From contig CAKRFY010000002.1 of the NCBI GenBank assembly GCA_934320895.1, positions 117,118 to 181,117 of the forward strand: 64,000 bases of DNA, read 5' to 3'. This document shows, piece by piece, positions 1 through 7,628 of the stretch. The notes beneath the pieces were generated by a model that saw only the letters and a program-made list of their open reading frames with translations, had not been told where the DNA came from and did not search any database. Position 1 is the first letter of the stretch. Each line of letters starts with the position of its first letter. Origin of the DNA: an uncultured Lachnospiraceae bacterium. GTDB lineage: Bacteria; Bacillota; Clostridia; Lachnospirales; Lachnospiraceae. The position numbers were made by a program, and so were the translations under genes.

Positions 1-479
1 TTTCCAGTTTTGGAACAGGTAATAGTGACTTGTTTACTAAGTGTGTTTACACTATTTCCAGAATGAGTAACAATAGCCGTTGCTGTTGCGTAGTTATCTT
101 TTTTATAAGAAGAAACTGATTTTATGTTCCAAGAATTTGCGTAAGATTTTGCATTATGTGAACATAAAATACATTTTGAAGTTGAACCGTTGTATGTAAA
201 AGTAGCTGTAATGGAAATATCCCAAAGTAGTTTTCCTTCACTAGTTTTATATGCAATTGTTTTTGTTTTAGTAATTTCTTTTGTAGTTTTGGTATTAGCT
301 TTAAAAGGTGATAAAGGATTTGACTCCGAAATATTTTCAAGTGTAGTTTCAAAGTAATCACCATTATCTAAAAATTTAATATATGTTATATTATTATTGG
401 TAAATGAATTAGCAGAAGCAGTAGTAGTAAAAGATAAAATAATTGCTGATATAGCTAATATGGAAATAAATTTTTTCAT
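1..479 (-). CDS. Small secreted protein, C-terminus off the window edge
   Basis: The reading frame starts at an ATG at 479, preceded by a good GGAGGT site at 485-490, and stays open to base 1, so about 160 residues are visible and the C-terminus is missing. The N-terminus (MKKFISILAISAI... ending ...TASA) is a typical signal peptide. The body is Thr/Ser-rich with a WDISITATFTYNG segment, a CILC pair and a later VTITCSKTG segment, which suggests a small beta-rich exported domain. The same layout is found in the broken gene at 1074-1811, so the two are paralogues. It follows the 126-residue membrane protein at 492-872 with a 12-bp gap, so they probably form one operon. I do not recognise the family by name; function unknown. 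Confidence 0.75.
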   Translation of the reverse strand, partial: MKKFISILAISAIILSFTTTASANSFTNNNITYIKFLDNGDYFETTLENISESNPLSPFKANTKTTKEITKTKTIAYKTSEGKLLWDISITATFTYNGSTSKCILCSHNAKSYANSWNIKSVSSYKKDNYATATAIVTHSGNSVNTLSKQVTITCSKTG

Positions 480-491
480 TTTGTACCTCCG

Positions 492-872
492 TTATTTAAT
501 AGTTTCTTCGGAAATTCCTATTTTTTCATTTTCAAAAGTTTCATGTTCTTCCTGTATATTCTTAAATAAAATAGCAGATATAAAGATAATTGCAATTATT
601 AAAACGATTGCAATTCGTTTAATCCATTTTGCTAATCGTATTTTTTTCATATATGAAGCAAAATTGGTATGAGTTATTATATAACTATTTATAGTTTCCT
701 GTGGAGAGCCAAATATATCATATAGATCATTTAGCGTAGCAGTGGGGTTATCTCCACAGTATTCATTTACTGAATCACATATGTTATTTAGGTACTTTCT
801 TTCTTTTTTTGATACTACGGGGAAGAAAGATTTTATCTGGGAAATATACTTTTTACATAATTTTGTTTTCAT
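492..872 (-). CDS. Small membrane protein, DUF6120-like
   Basis: A 126-residue protein. Residues 1-80 form a helical soluble region with the pattern of HAAS/DUF1700-type domains (KYLNNICDSVNEY, then DLYDIFGSPQETI). A membrane helix follows a basic patch at about residues 85-108 (IAIVLIIAIIFISAILF) and there is a short acidic tail. The composition matches what I remember of DUF6120, but that assignment is from memory. The stop overlaps the ribosome-binding region of the downstream secreted protein, so the two are likely co-transcribed. Plausible roles are as a partner or anchor for the small secreted protein; nothing in the sequence proves this. Confidence 0.75.
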   Translation of the reverse strand: MKTKLCKKYISQIKSFFPVVSKKERKYLNNICDSVNEYCGDNPTATLNDLYDIFGSPQETINSYIITHTNFASYMKKIRLAKWIKRIAIVLIIAIIFISAILFKNIQEEHETFENEKIGISEETIK

Positions 873-1073
873 TATTAACCTCTTTTTGGAAATTTAAGTC
901 TTATTGCGAATAAATATTATAATGGCTTATTAATTATATTGTTAATTTTTTTACAAGTCAATATTTTGAATATAAAAATATTGTTGACAAAAGCAATTGA
1001 TGATAGTATTATGTAATTACATGGTCATGTAGTTATTTAAAATTATTAAAAGAAAAGGATGAGATAAAATATT

Positions 1074-1811
1074 ATGAAAAAAGTATTATGTTATTTATTA
1101 GTGGGAATTATAGGTGTTGTATCCACTTTTAGTTATTCATCAGCAAATGAAAACACAGAATTTGAACAAAATGGGGTGGGAAATGATAGTTCTGATTTAG
1201 AATATTCAATTAGAAATGTAGAATCCTTTGATATGGGAGATTATATAGTAACAATAACAGATATGAGATCTAAAAATTCAGATTATACAAAAGTTTTTGA
1301 TAATGATAGTAGAGCTGCGTATAAAACAGAATTTGATACTCAATATTTTACTATAAAACACAAAACAATTGGAAAATTATTTGATACTAGTGTACTGTAT
1401 CATTGACATTTCGCCAAATAACTTGTATAAATTTCCATCTGCTGCGTTGTCATCAATCGCCGTAGCCCGCTACGGCTCATTCTTCCGTCTTGCAGACTGA
1501 AAATTTACCCTGCGTTATTTAGCTGAAAGTCAGTGATACAGTACACTAGTATTAGTGCAACATATAAATATAATGGAACTTATGCTTATGTTCAAGAAAA
1601 ACAGATTATAAATAAAAATACATATAATGGGACAAAATATTCAGGAAGCGTATCTAGTACTACTTTTGAAAAAAAAGGAAGTACTGCTAATGTAATTTTT
1701 AATGTTCATTTATCATTTAAAGTACAAGGAAAGTTACAAAAGGGTAACTGGAAATTGAGTCTGACATGTACAAACAAAGGAATATTGTCACATAATATTA
1801 AAAAGTTGTAA
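1074..1811 (+). pseudogene. Secreted protein gene broken by a palindromic insertion
   Basis: The first part encodes a signal peptide (MKKVLCYLLVGIIG...) and about 105 residues, then meets a TGA at 1404-1406 inside an inserted palindrome. Removing one 159-bp unit (for example 1386-1544) joins the halves exactly: GKLFDTS runs into ISATYKYNGTY, in frame, and continues to a normal stop at 1811. The rebuilt protein is about 192 residues and aligns along its length with the secreted protein at 1-479 (GKLLWDISITATFTYNG there; LSLTCTNKG here matches VTITCSKTG there). The gene was therefore intact before the insertion. As it stands it would make a truncated exported product. The 3' part could at most be translated from an internal start. 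Confidence 0.85.
1386..1550. mobile_element. MITE-like palindromic insertion with ACTAGT duplication
   Basis: ACTAGT occurs at 1386-1391 and again at 1545-1550; the 153 bp between them is a nearly complete palindrome. The left end reads GTACTGTATCATTGAC and the right end, reverse-complemented, reads GTACTGTATCACTGAC, followed by matching inner arms (CAAATAAC against TAAATAAC and onward). The centre holds a perfect GCCGTAG-cccg-CTACGGC hairpin. There is no coding capacity. Excision of 159 bp restores the frame of the host gene, which shows that this is an insertion and that the 6-bp ACTAGT is probably a target duplication; because ACTAGT is itself a palindrome, the exact boundary is ambiguous. 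The source transposase cannot be identified from this window. Confidence 0.85.
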
Positions 1812-1839
1812 TTATAAAATAAAGGGAGGAAATTGGACA

Positions 1840-2139
1840 ATGAGAAAAGCTATTTTAACAGTAATTGCCGTATTGACGGTATCAGTTGCGGGTATTGCAG
1901 CTTATTCATACAATCATGGAAAGTCAGCAAAGGCAATAGGTGTAAATACACAAGTTGAAACCGAGGACGAGGATAATGTTTCTGATATAGAATATGTAGA
2001 AGGAACTGCGAAACCTGGGGATGATGGTAAAGAGATAGAAGCTGAGTTAAAGAAAATGAAAAAGGAAAAAACTGTGATTATGGGTGACTATATTGGAGAG
2101 ATTTATGAGGGTTCTATACCAACTCCGACAACTAAATAA
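1840..2139 (+). CDS. Small exported or membrane-anchored protein, unknown
   Basis: A 99-residue protein with a strong AGGGAGGAAA site before ATG 1840. Residues 1-22 (AILTVIAVLTVSVAGIAAYSY) form one hydrophobic helix, either an uncleaved anchor or a signal peptide. The rest is acidic and charged (VETEDEDNVSD; ELKKMKKEK) and ends in a PTPTTK tail. It lies 28 bp after the broken secreted-protein gene and is closed by a terminator, so it was probably the last gene of that transcript. No family recognised. Confidence 0.65.
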   Translation: MRKAILTVIAVLTVSVAGIAAYSYNHGKSAKAIGVNTQVETEDEDNVSDIEYVEGTAKPGDDGKEIEAELKKMKKEKTVIMGDYIGEIYEGSIPTPTTK

Positions 2140-2147
2140 AACCTTAA

Positions 2148-2195
2148 AAAAACACCATTTAGATTTAAAAAGATATCTAAATGGTGTTTAAAAGT
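2148..2195 (+). terminator. Rho-independent terminator
   Basis: Arms AACACCATTTAGAT and ATCTAAATGGTGTT form a 14-bp hairpin with an A-run before it and a T-run after it, directly after the stop at 2139. An almost identical hairpin closes the lipoprotein gene at 4206-4252. Confidence 0.85.
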
Positions 2196-2309
2196 ATATT
2201 CTTTAAATAATAATACATCTAAACTGACGAAAACAGGAATAAAGGCTTTAAAGAAATATGATAGTATACTAAAAAAATAGAAAAGTATAATGAATAGGGG
2301 GCATTGGGT

Positions 2310-2765
2310 ATGATAGATGAAGATAATATTTTATATAATACTTTTACATGCATGGGATTTTCAGAAGAACTTCAAAAGTCGATGAATGAACTTATAATTT
2401 ATGTTGTCAATACATATATTGATTATGCTGTAAAAGGAAAAGATTTGGATATTAGCAGTTTAAAAGATGAAAATGTGGATGATATTGCCAAGATATATTT
2501 TTGTTATGCTCTTGAATTGATGTTTAGCGGAGTTTTTCCAGAGACATATCAAATTTTAATGCAAAATTATTATGAAGCTAAAATGGCTTTGTTAGCTGGT
2601 ACGGATAAGTTAGGAGATATCAGAATACAGTTGTTATTTGTATTGTATGCTTCCAAATTATTGCACGCTGGTGACAGAGATATGTTTTTAGAGGTTGCTA
2701 ATCAATTTGCTTCAAATAGGATTTTTGATGTGAATTATTACAGAAATATTTTGCTTAATGAATAA
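2310..2765 (+). CDS. Hypothetical cytoplasmic protein
   Basis: A 151-residue acidic, mostly helical protein with no membrane segment or signal peptide. ATG 2310 is chosen because the AGGGGG site at 2295-2300 lies about 10 bp upstream; the in-frame TTG at 2304 is too close. It has several Tyr/Phe-rich helices (IYFCYALELMF, IQLLFVLYASKLL), which could be a helical repeat fold. The flanking genes encode other unknown small proteins in AT-rich DNA, so it is probably part of an accessory segment. No function can be assigned. Confidence 0.65.
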   Translation: MIDEDNILYNTFTCMGFSEELQKSMNELIIYVVNTYIDYAVKGKDLDISSLKDENVDDIAKIYFCYALELMFSGVFPETYQILMQNYYEAKMALLAGTDKLGDIRIQLLFVLYASKLLHAGDRDMFLEVANQFASNRIFDVNYYRNILLNE

Positions 2766-2804
2766 ATTTCAAGCTGTCTATTTGAAATTGAAAGATGATT
2801 TTTA

Positions 2805-3185
2805 TTGAAAAAAGCGTTCTTTTCATATGGGCAAGAAACAACAAAAAAAGTAGGATATAAAAAAAATAAAATTGTTATAACGAAAAACACAGTTACTGGA
2901 ACAGGAGATTTTACTGTGTATACGGTTGGTACAAATGAAGAAGGGGATGCACTCAAGAAAGGAGATTGTGCAACAAAAGGAGAAATAGACAATCCCAAAA
3001 CCGGTAAAAAAATAGAAGTTACCAATAAAATGAATGGAACAACTGCAACATTTTATAAAATGGATAATGGAAAAATGTATAATGCAGTAATTGATATATG
3101 GAAAACGGGAGTGGAAAAACTAGGAGTCAAATCGAAAGATTACGGTAATATAAAAAAAGCAGCTAAATACACATATACATATTAA
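2805..3185 (+). CDS. Hypothetical protein, possibly N-terminally degraded
   Basis: A 126-residue open frame from a TTG start with only a weak site (GAAAG) upstream. The first residues (MKKAFF) look like the beginning of a signal peptide, but the hydrophobic core is missing and a Lys/Thr-rich beta-type sequence begins at once (KNKIVITKNTVTGTGDFTVYTVGTNEEGD). That suggests an internal deletion of the leader, or a remnant of a longer secreted gene. The body ends in KYTYTY just before the lipoprotein gene, 14 bp away. Either a small real gene or a decaying one; function unknown. Confidence 0.45.
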   Translation: MKKAFFSYGQETTKKVGYKKNKIVITKNTVTGTGDFTVYTVGTNEEGDALKKGDCATKGEIDNPKTGKKIEVTNKMNGTTATFYKMDNGKMYNAVIDIWKTGVEKLGVKSKDYGNIKKAAKYTYTY

Positions 3186-3199
3186 GAGAAAGGACATCC

Positions 3200-4192
3200 A
3201 TGAAAAAAATTAAAATAATTTCAATAATATTAATTTTATGTATGTTATGTTCATCTTGTGGGGGGACTTCGCAGGAAGCTGCCCCCATTGACACCGAAAA
3301 CACAGAAACAAACAAGTTACACCCCTATCTTAGTATTACACGGTCGTTTTATTTAAAGAAATCTGAATCAGGGATGAGCAGCAGATGCTTTTTTTATGAT
3401 ATTAAAGAAAAGAAACTGGAACAAAAAGGAATAGTGCCATATAATTCTTCAAATCCGCTTACTCTGTATTCAACCAGAAATGATAAGATATACTATTCGG
3501 CATTTAGCGGAAAATGGAAAGGAAACCAGATTTATTTAGATAATAATGGAACTGGAGAAAAAAAGACAGATCAGTTTGCAGATTTTAATTATTTGATCCA
3601 GTGCGGGAAACAATATTTTATGGCGGCTAAATTACTAAAACATTACTGTATGGAACCAATTGTCTGTGATGCAGAGTTTCAGAATTGCAGCCGCGTTATG
3701 TTCGATAAGAAAGATGACCGTTTCACATGGATGGTAAGTACGGTTCCAAAGGAAAATAAAATAGTTTTCTCTTATTATTCAGACAATGAAATGAGAAAGG
3801 CAGATGACGAAGGTCGTAATGCACCTTCTAAAATTGTCATGCTCGATATGGAGACAAAAAAGACAGAAACTGTTTATAAAACGAAATATTATATAGACGG
3901 AATAGCGTGTGAGGGAAAAAAACTGATATTAAGTTGTGCACCAAATGGACTTACTACCAGACAGAAACATAAAATCTATGAGGTAAATTTAGATACAAAA
4001 AAGAAAGTAAGATTGAAACTGCCTTTTTACATAATGGATCAAATGGCTATCTATGACAATGTTCTGTATTTCTTAGGCTGGAAGGGGGATACGAGGGGCA
4101 TATATGCTTACAATCTTACTACAAAAAAATATGATGTTATTATGAAAGAAGTAAAAGATGAATTTATCAATGGATTTTCATTAAATTATTAG
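3200..4192 (+). CDS. Lipoprotein, probable beta-propeller fold
   Basis: A 330-residue protein with a lipoprotein leader: basic N-terminus, hydrophobic core and an LCSSC lipobox, so the predicted lipidated cysteine is about residue 20. The mature part carries repeated beta units with the recurring pattern 'display value, then describe it' (IYYSAFSG, QYFMAAKL, KIVFSYYS, LILSCAPNG, VLYFLGWKG), which resembles DUF5050/TolB-like propellers. That is inference from pattern; I cannot name the family. It follows the 126-residue gene by 14 bp with an AGAAAGGA site and is closed by a terminator. It is likely a surface-exposed extracytoplasmic protein. Confidence 0.75.
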   Translation: MKKIKIISIILILCMLCSSCGGTSQEAAPIDTENTETNKLHPYLSITRSFYLKKSESGMSSRCFFYDIKEKKLEQKGIVPYNSSNPLTLYSTRNDKIYYSAFSGKWKGNQIYLDNNGTGEKKTDQFADFNYLIQCGKQYFMAAKLLKHYCMEPIVCDAEFQNCSRVMFDKKDDRFTWMVSTVPKENKIVFSYYSDNEMRKADDEGRNAPSKIVMLDMETKKTETVYKTKYYIDGIACEGKKLILSCAPNGLTTRQKHKIYEVNLDTKKKVRLKLPFYIMDQMAIYDNVLYFLGWKGDTRGIYAYNLTTKKYDVIMKEVKDEFINGFSLNY

Positions 4193-4205
4193 TTCGCATT
4201 TGCCT

Positions 4206-4252
4206 AAAAAACACCATTTAGATTTCAAATGACACCTAAATGGTGTTTTTTG
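4206..4252 (+). terminator. Rho-independent terminator, twin of 2148-2195
   Basis: AAAAACACCATTTAG pairs with CTAAATGGTGTTTTTT, followed by a T-run. The stem is nearly identical to the hairpin at 2148-2195, so the three genes between lie between two copies of one terminator. Confidence 0.85.
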
Positions 4253-4344
4253 ACTATATAGGTGTTTTTTTGCTATACTGATTATACTTTGGTGTCTGAG
4301 TTTTGCAGAATTACAGTTATGCGTCGGATGGTATTTTAACACTA

Positions 4345-4382
4345 GAGCAAGTAGCAGAGGAGATTGCGAATATCCGCTTGAC
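4345..4382 (+). repeat. GCGGAT-palindrome interspersed repeat, copy 1
   Basis: Contains AGCAAGTAGCAGAG followed by GATTGCGAATATCCGC. Related copies are at 12484-12525, 15944-15984 and (reverse) 55846-55887, and a fragment (ATGAGCAAGTAGC) lies near 26871. Here the left arm is degraded (GGAGAT instead of GCGGAT). It is intergenic, before larE. Confidence 0.7.
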
Positions 4383-4444
4383 TGGACTGTAGTTGTTGGA
4401 GGACATACAAGGTGTTTACAGTATAAAAAAAGCAGGTGATTATT

Positions 4445-5263
4445 TTGAATAAAGAAGAAAAATTAGAAAATTTAAAAAAATATCTTAAAGAGCTTGGCAG
4501 TGTGGCGGTTGCTTTTTCGAGTGGTGTGGATTCGACATTTCTTATGAAAGTAGCACATGATGTTCTTGGAGAGAAAGCGGTTGCTGTTACGGCGGTGTCG
4601 TGTTCATTTCCCGAGAGGGAACTCAATGAGGCGAAGGCTTTCTGTGAGCGTGAAAATATCCGCCAGTTTATATGTGAGTCCGAGGAACTTGACATAGATG
4701 GATTTTCAAAAAATCCAAAGAACCGCTGTTATCTTTGTAAAAAGGAATTGTTTGAAAAGATTCTTGGCATAATTCATGAAAATGGCATAGAGTATGTGGC
4801 AGAGGGGTCAAATATGGATGACAATGGAGATTACCGTCCGGGGCTTCAGGCAGTTGCAGAACTTGGAATAAAAAGTCCGCTTCGTCATGTTGGTCTTTAT
4901 AAGTCAGAGATTCGTGAACTTTCAAAACAGATGGGGCTTTCAACTTGGTCAAAGCCTTCTTTTGCCTGTCTTTCATCGAGATTTGTCTACGGTGAAACGA
5001 TAAACAGGGAGAAATTGAAAATGGTCGAGCTGGCTGAGGATTTTCTTATGAAGTATGGTCTTTCTCAGGTGAGAGTAAGGATTCATGGAGAAAAAGAGAG
5101 TGGAATTATTGCGAGGATAGAGCTTGCCCCCGATGAGATTGAAAAGATGATGAGAGATGAAGTCAGAAAAGAGATATATGACAGATTTAAGGAAATTGGT
5201 TTTGATTATGTAGCTATGGATATGAAAGGCTACAGAATGGGCAGCATGAATGAGGTTTTGTGA
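4445..5263 (+). CDS. larE: LarE, sacrificial sulfur transferase for the nickel-pincer cofactor
   Basis: LarE adenylates the carboxylates of pyridinium-biscarboxylate mononucleotide and donates sulfur from its own cysteine to build the nickel-pincer nucleotide (NPN). Evidence: a PP-loop ATPase motif near residue 27 (SSGVDSTFL), the family motif NRCYLCKKELF near residue 95, and KPSFACLSSR near residue 175, whose cysteine is the likely sulfur donor. The length of 272 residues is normal. TTG 4445 is preferred because AGGTG at 4434-4438 lies 6 bp upstream; the GTG at 4436 falls inside that site. larB follows 11 bp later. Family identity is firm; cytoplasmic. Confidence 0.93.
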   Translation: MNKEEKLENLKKYLKELGSVAVAFSSGVDSTFLMKVAHDVLGEKAVAVTAVSCSFPERELNEAKAFCERENIRQFICESEELDIDGFSKNPKNRCYLCKKELFEKILGIIHENGIEYVAEGSNMDDNGDYRPGLQAVAELGIKSPLRHVGLYKSEIRELSKQMGLSTWSKPSFACLSSRFVYGETINREKLKMVELAEDFLMKYGLSQVRVRIHGEKESGIIARIELAPDEIEKMMRDEVRKEIYDRFKEIGFDYVAMDMKGYRMGSMNEVL

Positions 5264-5274
5264 GGTGAGATTTT

Positions 5275-6051
5275 TTGATAGAGAGTGAGATTAAGACTTT
5301 GTTAAAACAGCTTGCAGATGGCAAGAAAAATGTTGATGAAGTTATGCTTAAGTTGAAAATGGAGCCGTTTGAGGATCTTGGTTTTGCAAAGCCTGATTTC
5401 CACAGAAGTATAAGACAGGGAACTCCTGAGGTTATATACGGTGCGGGTAAGACAAAGGAACAGATTGCAAAGATAACTAAGGCATTACTTGACAGGGGAC
5501 AGGAGAGAGTTTTTATTACAAGGATGAGTTTGGAGGCGGCGGAGTTTCTGGAGAAGCAGTCTGAATTGCGAATGGTACAGGATACTGAGAAAGTATTTTT
5601 TTATGATGAACTTAGTAAGATAGGACTTGTTGGAGAGTTTCCAAAACCCGATGCGAATGGAAAGATTGTTGTTGTGACGGCTGGTACGAGTGACCTGCCT
5701 GTTGCAAAGGAGGCTGTTTATACTGCAAAATATCTCGGAAATGAGGTTGTGGAACTTTTTGATGTTGGTGTTGCAGGGCTTCACAGGCTGCTTAGCAATA
5801 TGCAGACGATATTTGATGCCAGAGTGATAATTGCAATAGCCGGCATGGAGGGGGCTATCGCAAGTGTTGTGGGAGGTCTTGCAGACTGTCCTGTTATCGC
5901 AGTCCCTACAAGTGTCGGATATGGTGCATCGTTTGGAGGGCTGTCTGCACTTCTTTCAATGTTAAATTCATGTGCGAGTGGTGTCAGTGTTGTGAATATT
6001 GACAATGGTTTTGGTGCTGCTTATCAGGCAAGCATGATAAATCATCTGTAA
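5275..6051 (+). CDS. larB: LarB, pyridinium-biscarboxylate mononucleotide synthase
   Basis: LarB carboxylates and hydrolyses nicotinic acid adenine dinucleotide, the first step of NPN cofactor synthesis. The 258-residue protein has an N-terminal helical part and a C-terminal AIR-carboxylase (PurE-like) domain with VVTAGTSDLPVAKEA near residue 125, IAGMEGAIASVVGGL near 185 and PTSVGYGASFGG near 212. The start is TTG 5275 with a GAGGTGAG site just upstream. It sits between larE and larC on the same strand, which supports the assignment. Confidence 0.93.
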   Translation: MIESEIKTLLKQLADGKKNVDEVMLKLKMEPFEDLGFAKPDFHRSIRQGTPEVIYGAGKTKEQIAKITKALLDRGQERVFITRMSLEAAEFLEKQSELRMVQDTEKVFFYDELSKIGLVGEFPKPDANGKIVVVTAGTSDLPVAKEAVYTAKYLGNEVVELFDVGVAGLHRLLSNMQTIFDARVIIAIAGMEGAIASVVGGLADCPVIAVPTSVGYGASFGGLSALLSMLNSCASGVSVVNIDNGFGAAYQASMINHL

Positions 6052-6113
6052 AGATAGAACGGTTTTGTAAGGCTGTCACGGTAGATTTTGATGACGGCAG
6101 AATGGAGATTTTT

Positions 6114-7562
6114 ATGAAGGTTTTATATTTAGATCTGGGAATGGGGGCAGCCGGTGATATGCTTACCGCTGCACTGCTTGAACTTTGTCCTGATAGGGAT
6201 AAGATTCTTGAGAAACTTAATTCGCTTAATATACCGGGTGTGCGTTTTGAGCGTGAGTTTATGAAAAAATCAGGAATCTGTGGAACTCATATGCATGTGC
6301 TTGTTCACGGTGTTGAGGAGGGATGTGGCAATGAGCATGGCACACATGAGCATGGTCATATTCATGAAGCACAACATGATGAACAACATGATAAACATCA
6401 TATACATAATGAAAATACAGATGTTGTATCTGACAGCGAGCATGATAAACATAGTCACCATAGAGATGATGATGGTGCTAGTCATACACACACGCATCAT
6501 CATACATCAATGTCTGATATAAGGGATATCGTGTCAGGACTTAATACATCTGACAAGATTAAGAAACAGATTTTAGATGTTTACGATATAATTGCTGATG
6601 CTGAGAGTAAAGTGCATGGAGAGAATGTTAGCCAGATTCATTTTCATGAGGTTGGAAATATGGATGCAGTTGCTGATGTTGCGGCAGTTTGTACTCTTAT
6701 AGATGAGATTGGGGCTGAAAGGATAGTGGCATCCCCGGTTCATACTGGAAGCGGTTATGTTATGTGTGCTCATGGAAAACTTCCAGTTCCAGCGCCGGCA
6801 ACAGCTCTTATTCTTAAAGGAATACCTTCTTACAGTGACGGCATAAAAGGTGAACTTTGTACTCCGACAGGTGCGGCTCTTATAAAATATTTTGCTGACA
6901 GTTTTTCGGATATGCCTGTAATGTCTGTATCTGAGATAGGGTATGGATTTGGGAAAAAAGAGTTTGAAAGACTTAACTGTGTGAGGTCATTTTTAGGGGA
7001 AGTTTATGAAGATAGAAGTAATAAATCTGTTTGTTATAATAAGAAAGAAAATGACACAAATATATGTTATCATGCAGATGAAAGTTCAAAAAGGTATGTT
7101 GAATGTGATATCCGGGGAGAAGCGAAGGATAAGATTGTCGAGCTTGCCTGTAATATAGATGATATGACTGCCGAAGAGATAGGTTTTGCTACGGAAAAGG
7201 TTTTGGAAGCAGGTGCACTTGATGTTTACACCGTTTCTGCGTATATGAAAAAAAACAGACCGGGGACTATTATCTGCTGCATATGTCATGAGGATGAGAA
7301 AGACAGATTTGTAAAACTTATCTTTAAATATACGACAACGATAGGCGTAAGGCAGTATGAATGTGACAGGTATATCCTTTCAAGAAAAACTGAAAGTATA
7401 AAGACTGCTTATGGCGATGTGAGGGTAAAAAAGTCTTCAGGTTATGGCGTACAAAGAGAAAAAATGGAATATGAGGATCTGGCGGATATTGCAGATCGCA
7501 CTGTAGATGAGGACAGCTGCCGTAAATCTCTGCTTGAGATAAAACATGAGATAAATCATTGA
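6114..7562 (+). CDS. larC: LarC, nickel insertion protein, single ORF
   Basis: LarC inserts nickel into the pincer nucleotide (CTP-dependent cyclometallase). The start MKVLYLDLGMGAAGDM matches the family N-terminus; ATG 6114 has GGAG 6 bp upstream, better than ATG 6102. The protein is about 482 residues in one continuous frame, whereas in Lactobacillus the gene is split into larC1/larC2 by a programmed frameshift. Residues about 75-130 are a histidine- and acid-rich insertion (many HEHGH/HDEQHDKHH-type runs), likely a metal-binding loop. Further family segments follow (ASPVHTGSGYV, CTPTGAALIKYF, NIDDMTAEEIGFA). A third member of the larEBC cluster; no larA is seen in the window. Confidence 0.92.
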   Translation: MKVLYLDLGMGAAGDMLTAALLELCPDRDKILEKLNSLNIPGVRFEREFMKKSGICGTHMHVLVHGVEEGCGNEHGTHEHGHIHEAQHDEQHDKHHIHNENTDVVSDSEHDKHSHHRDDDGASHTHTHHHTSMSDIRDIVSGLNTSDKIKKQILDVYDIIADAESKVHGENVSQIHFHEVGNMDAVADVAAVCTLIDEIGAERIVASPVHTGSGYVMCAHGKLPVPAPATALILKGIPSYSDGIKGELCTPTGAALIKYFADSFSDMPVMSVSEIGYGFGKKEFERLNCVRSFLGEVYEDRSNKSVCYNKKENDTNICYHADESSKRYVECDIRGEAKDKIVELACNIDDMTAEEIGFATEKVLEAGALDVYTVSAYMKKNRPGTIICCICHEDEKDRFVKLIFKYTTTIGVRQYECDRYILSRKTESIKTAYGDVRVKKSSGYGVQREKMEYEDLADIADRTVDEDSCRKSLLEIKHEINH

Positions 7563-7628
7563 CAAATGATAATGCTCGTTTACAATTAAATTTGGGGAGG
7601 AGAGATACAAAAAGAGAGGATACATAAG

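Noticed and set aside
2206..2280. Open stretch encoding NNNTSKLTKTGIKALKKYDSILKK before a stop, possibly the end of a lost gene
   Set aside because: No start codon or ribosome-binding site and only 25 codons after a terminator; could be chance in AT-rich DNA.
6330..6505. Repetitive CAT/GAG-rich DNA that looks like a tandem repeat
   Set aside because: It is explained by the histidine- and acid-rich loop of LarC; the unit length is not regular.
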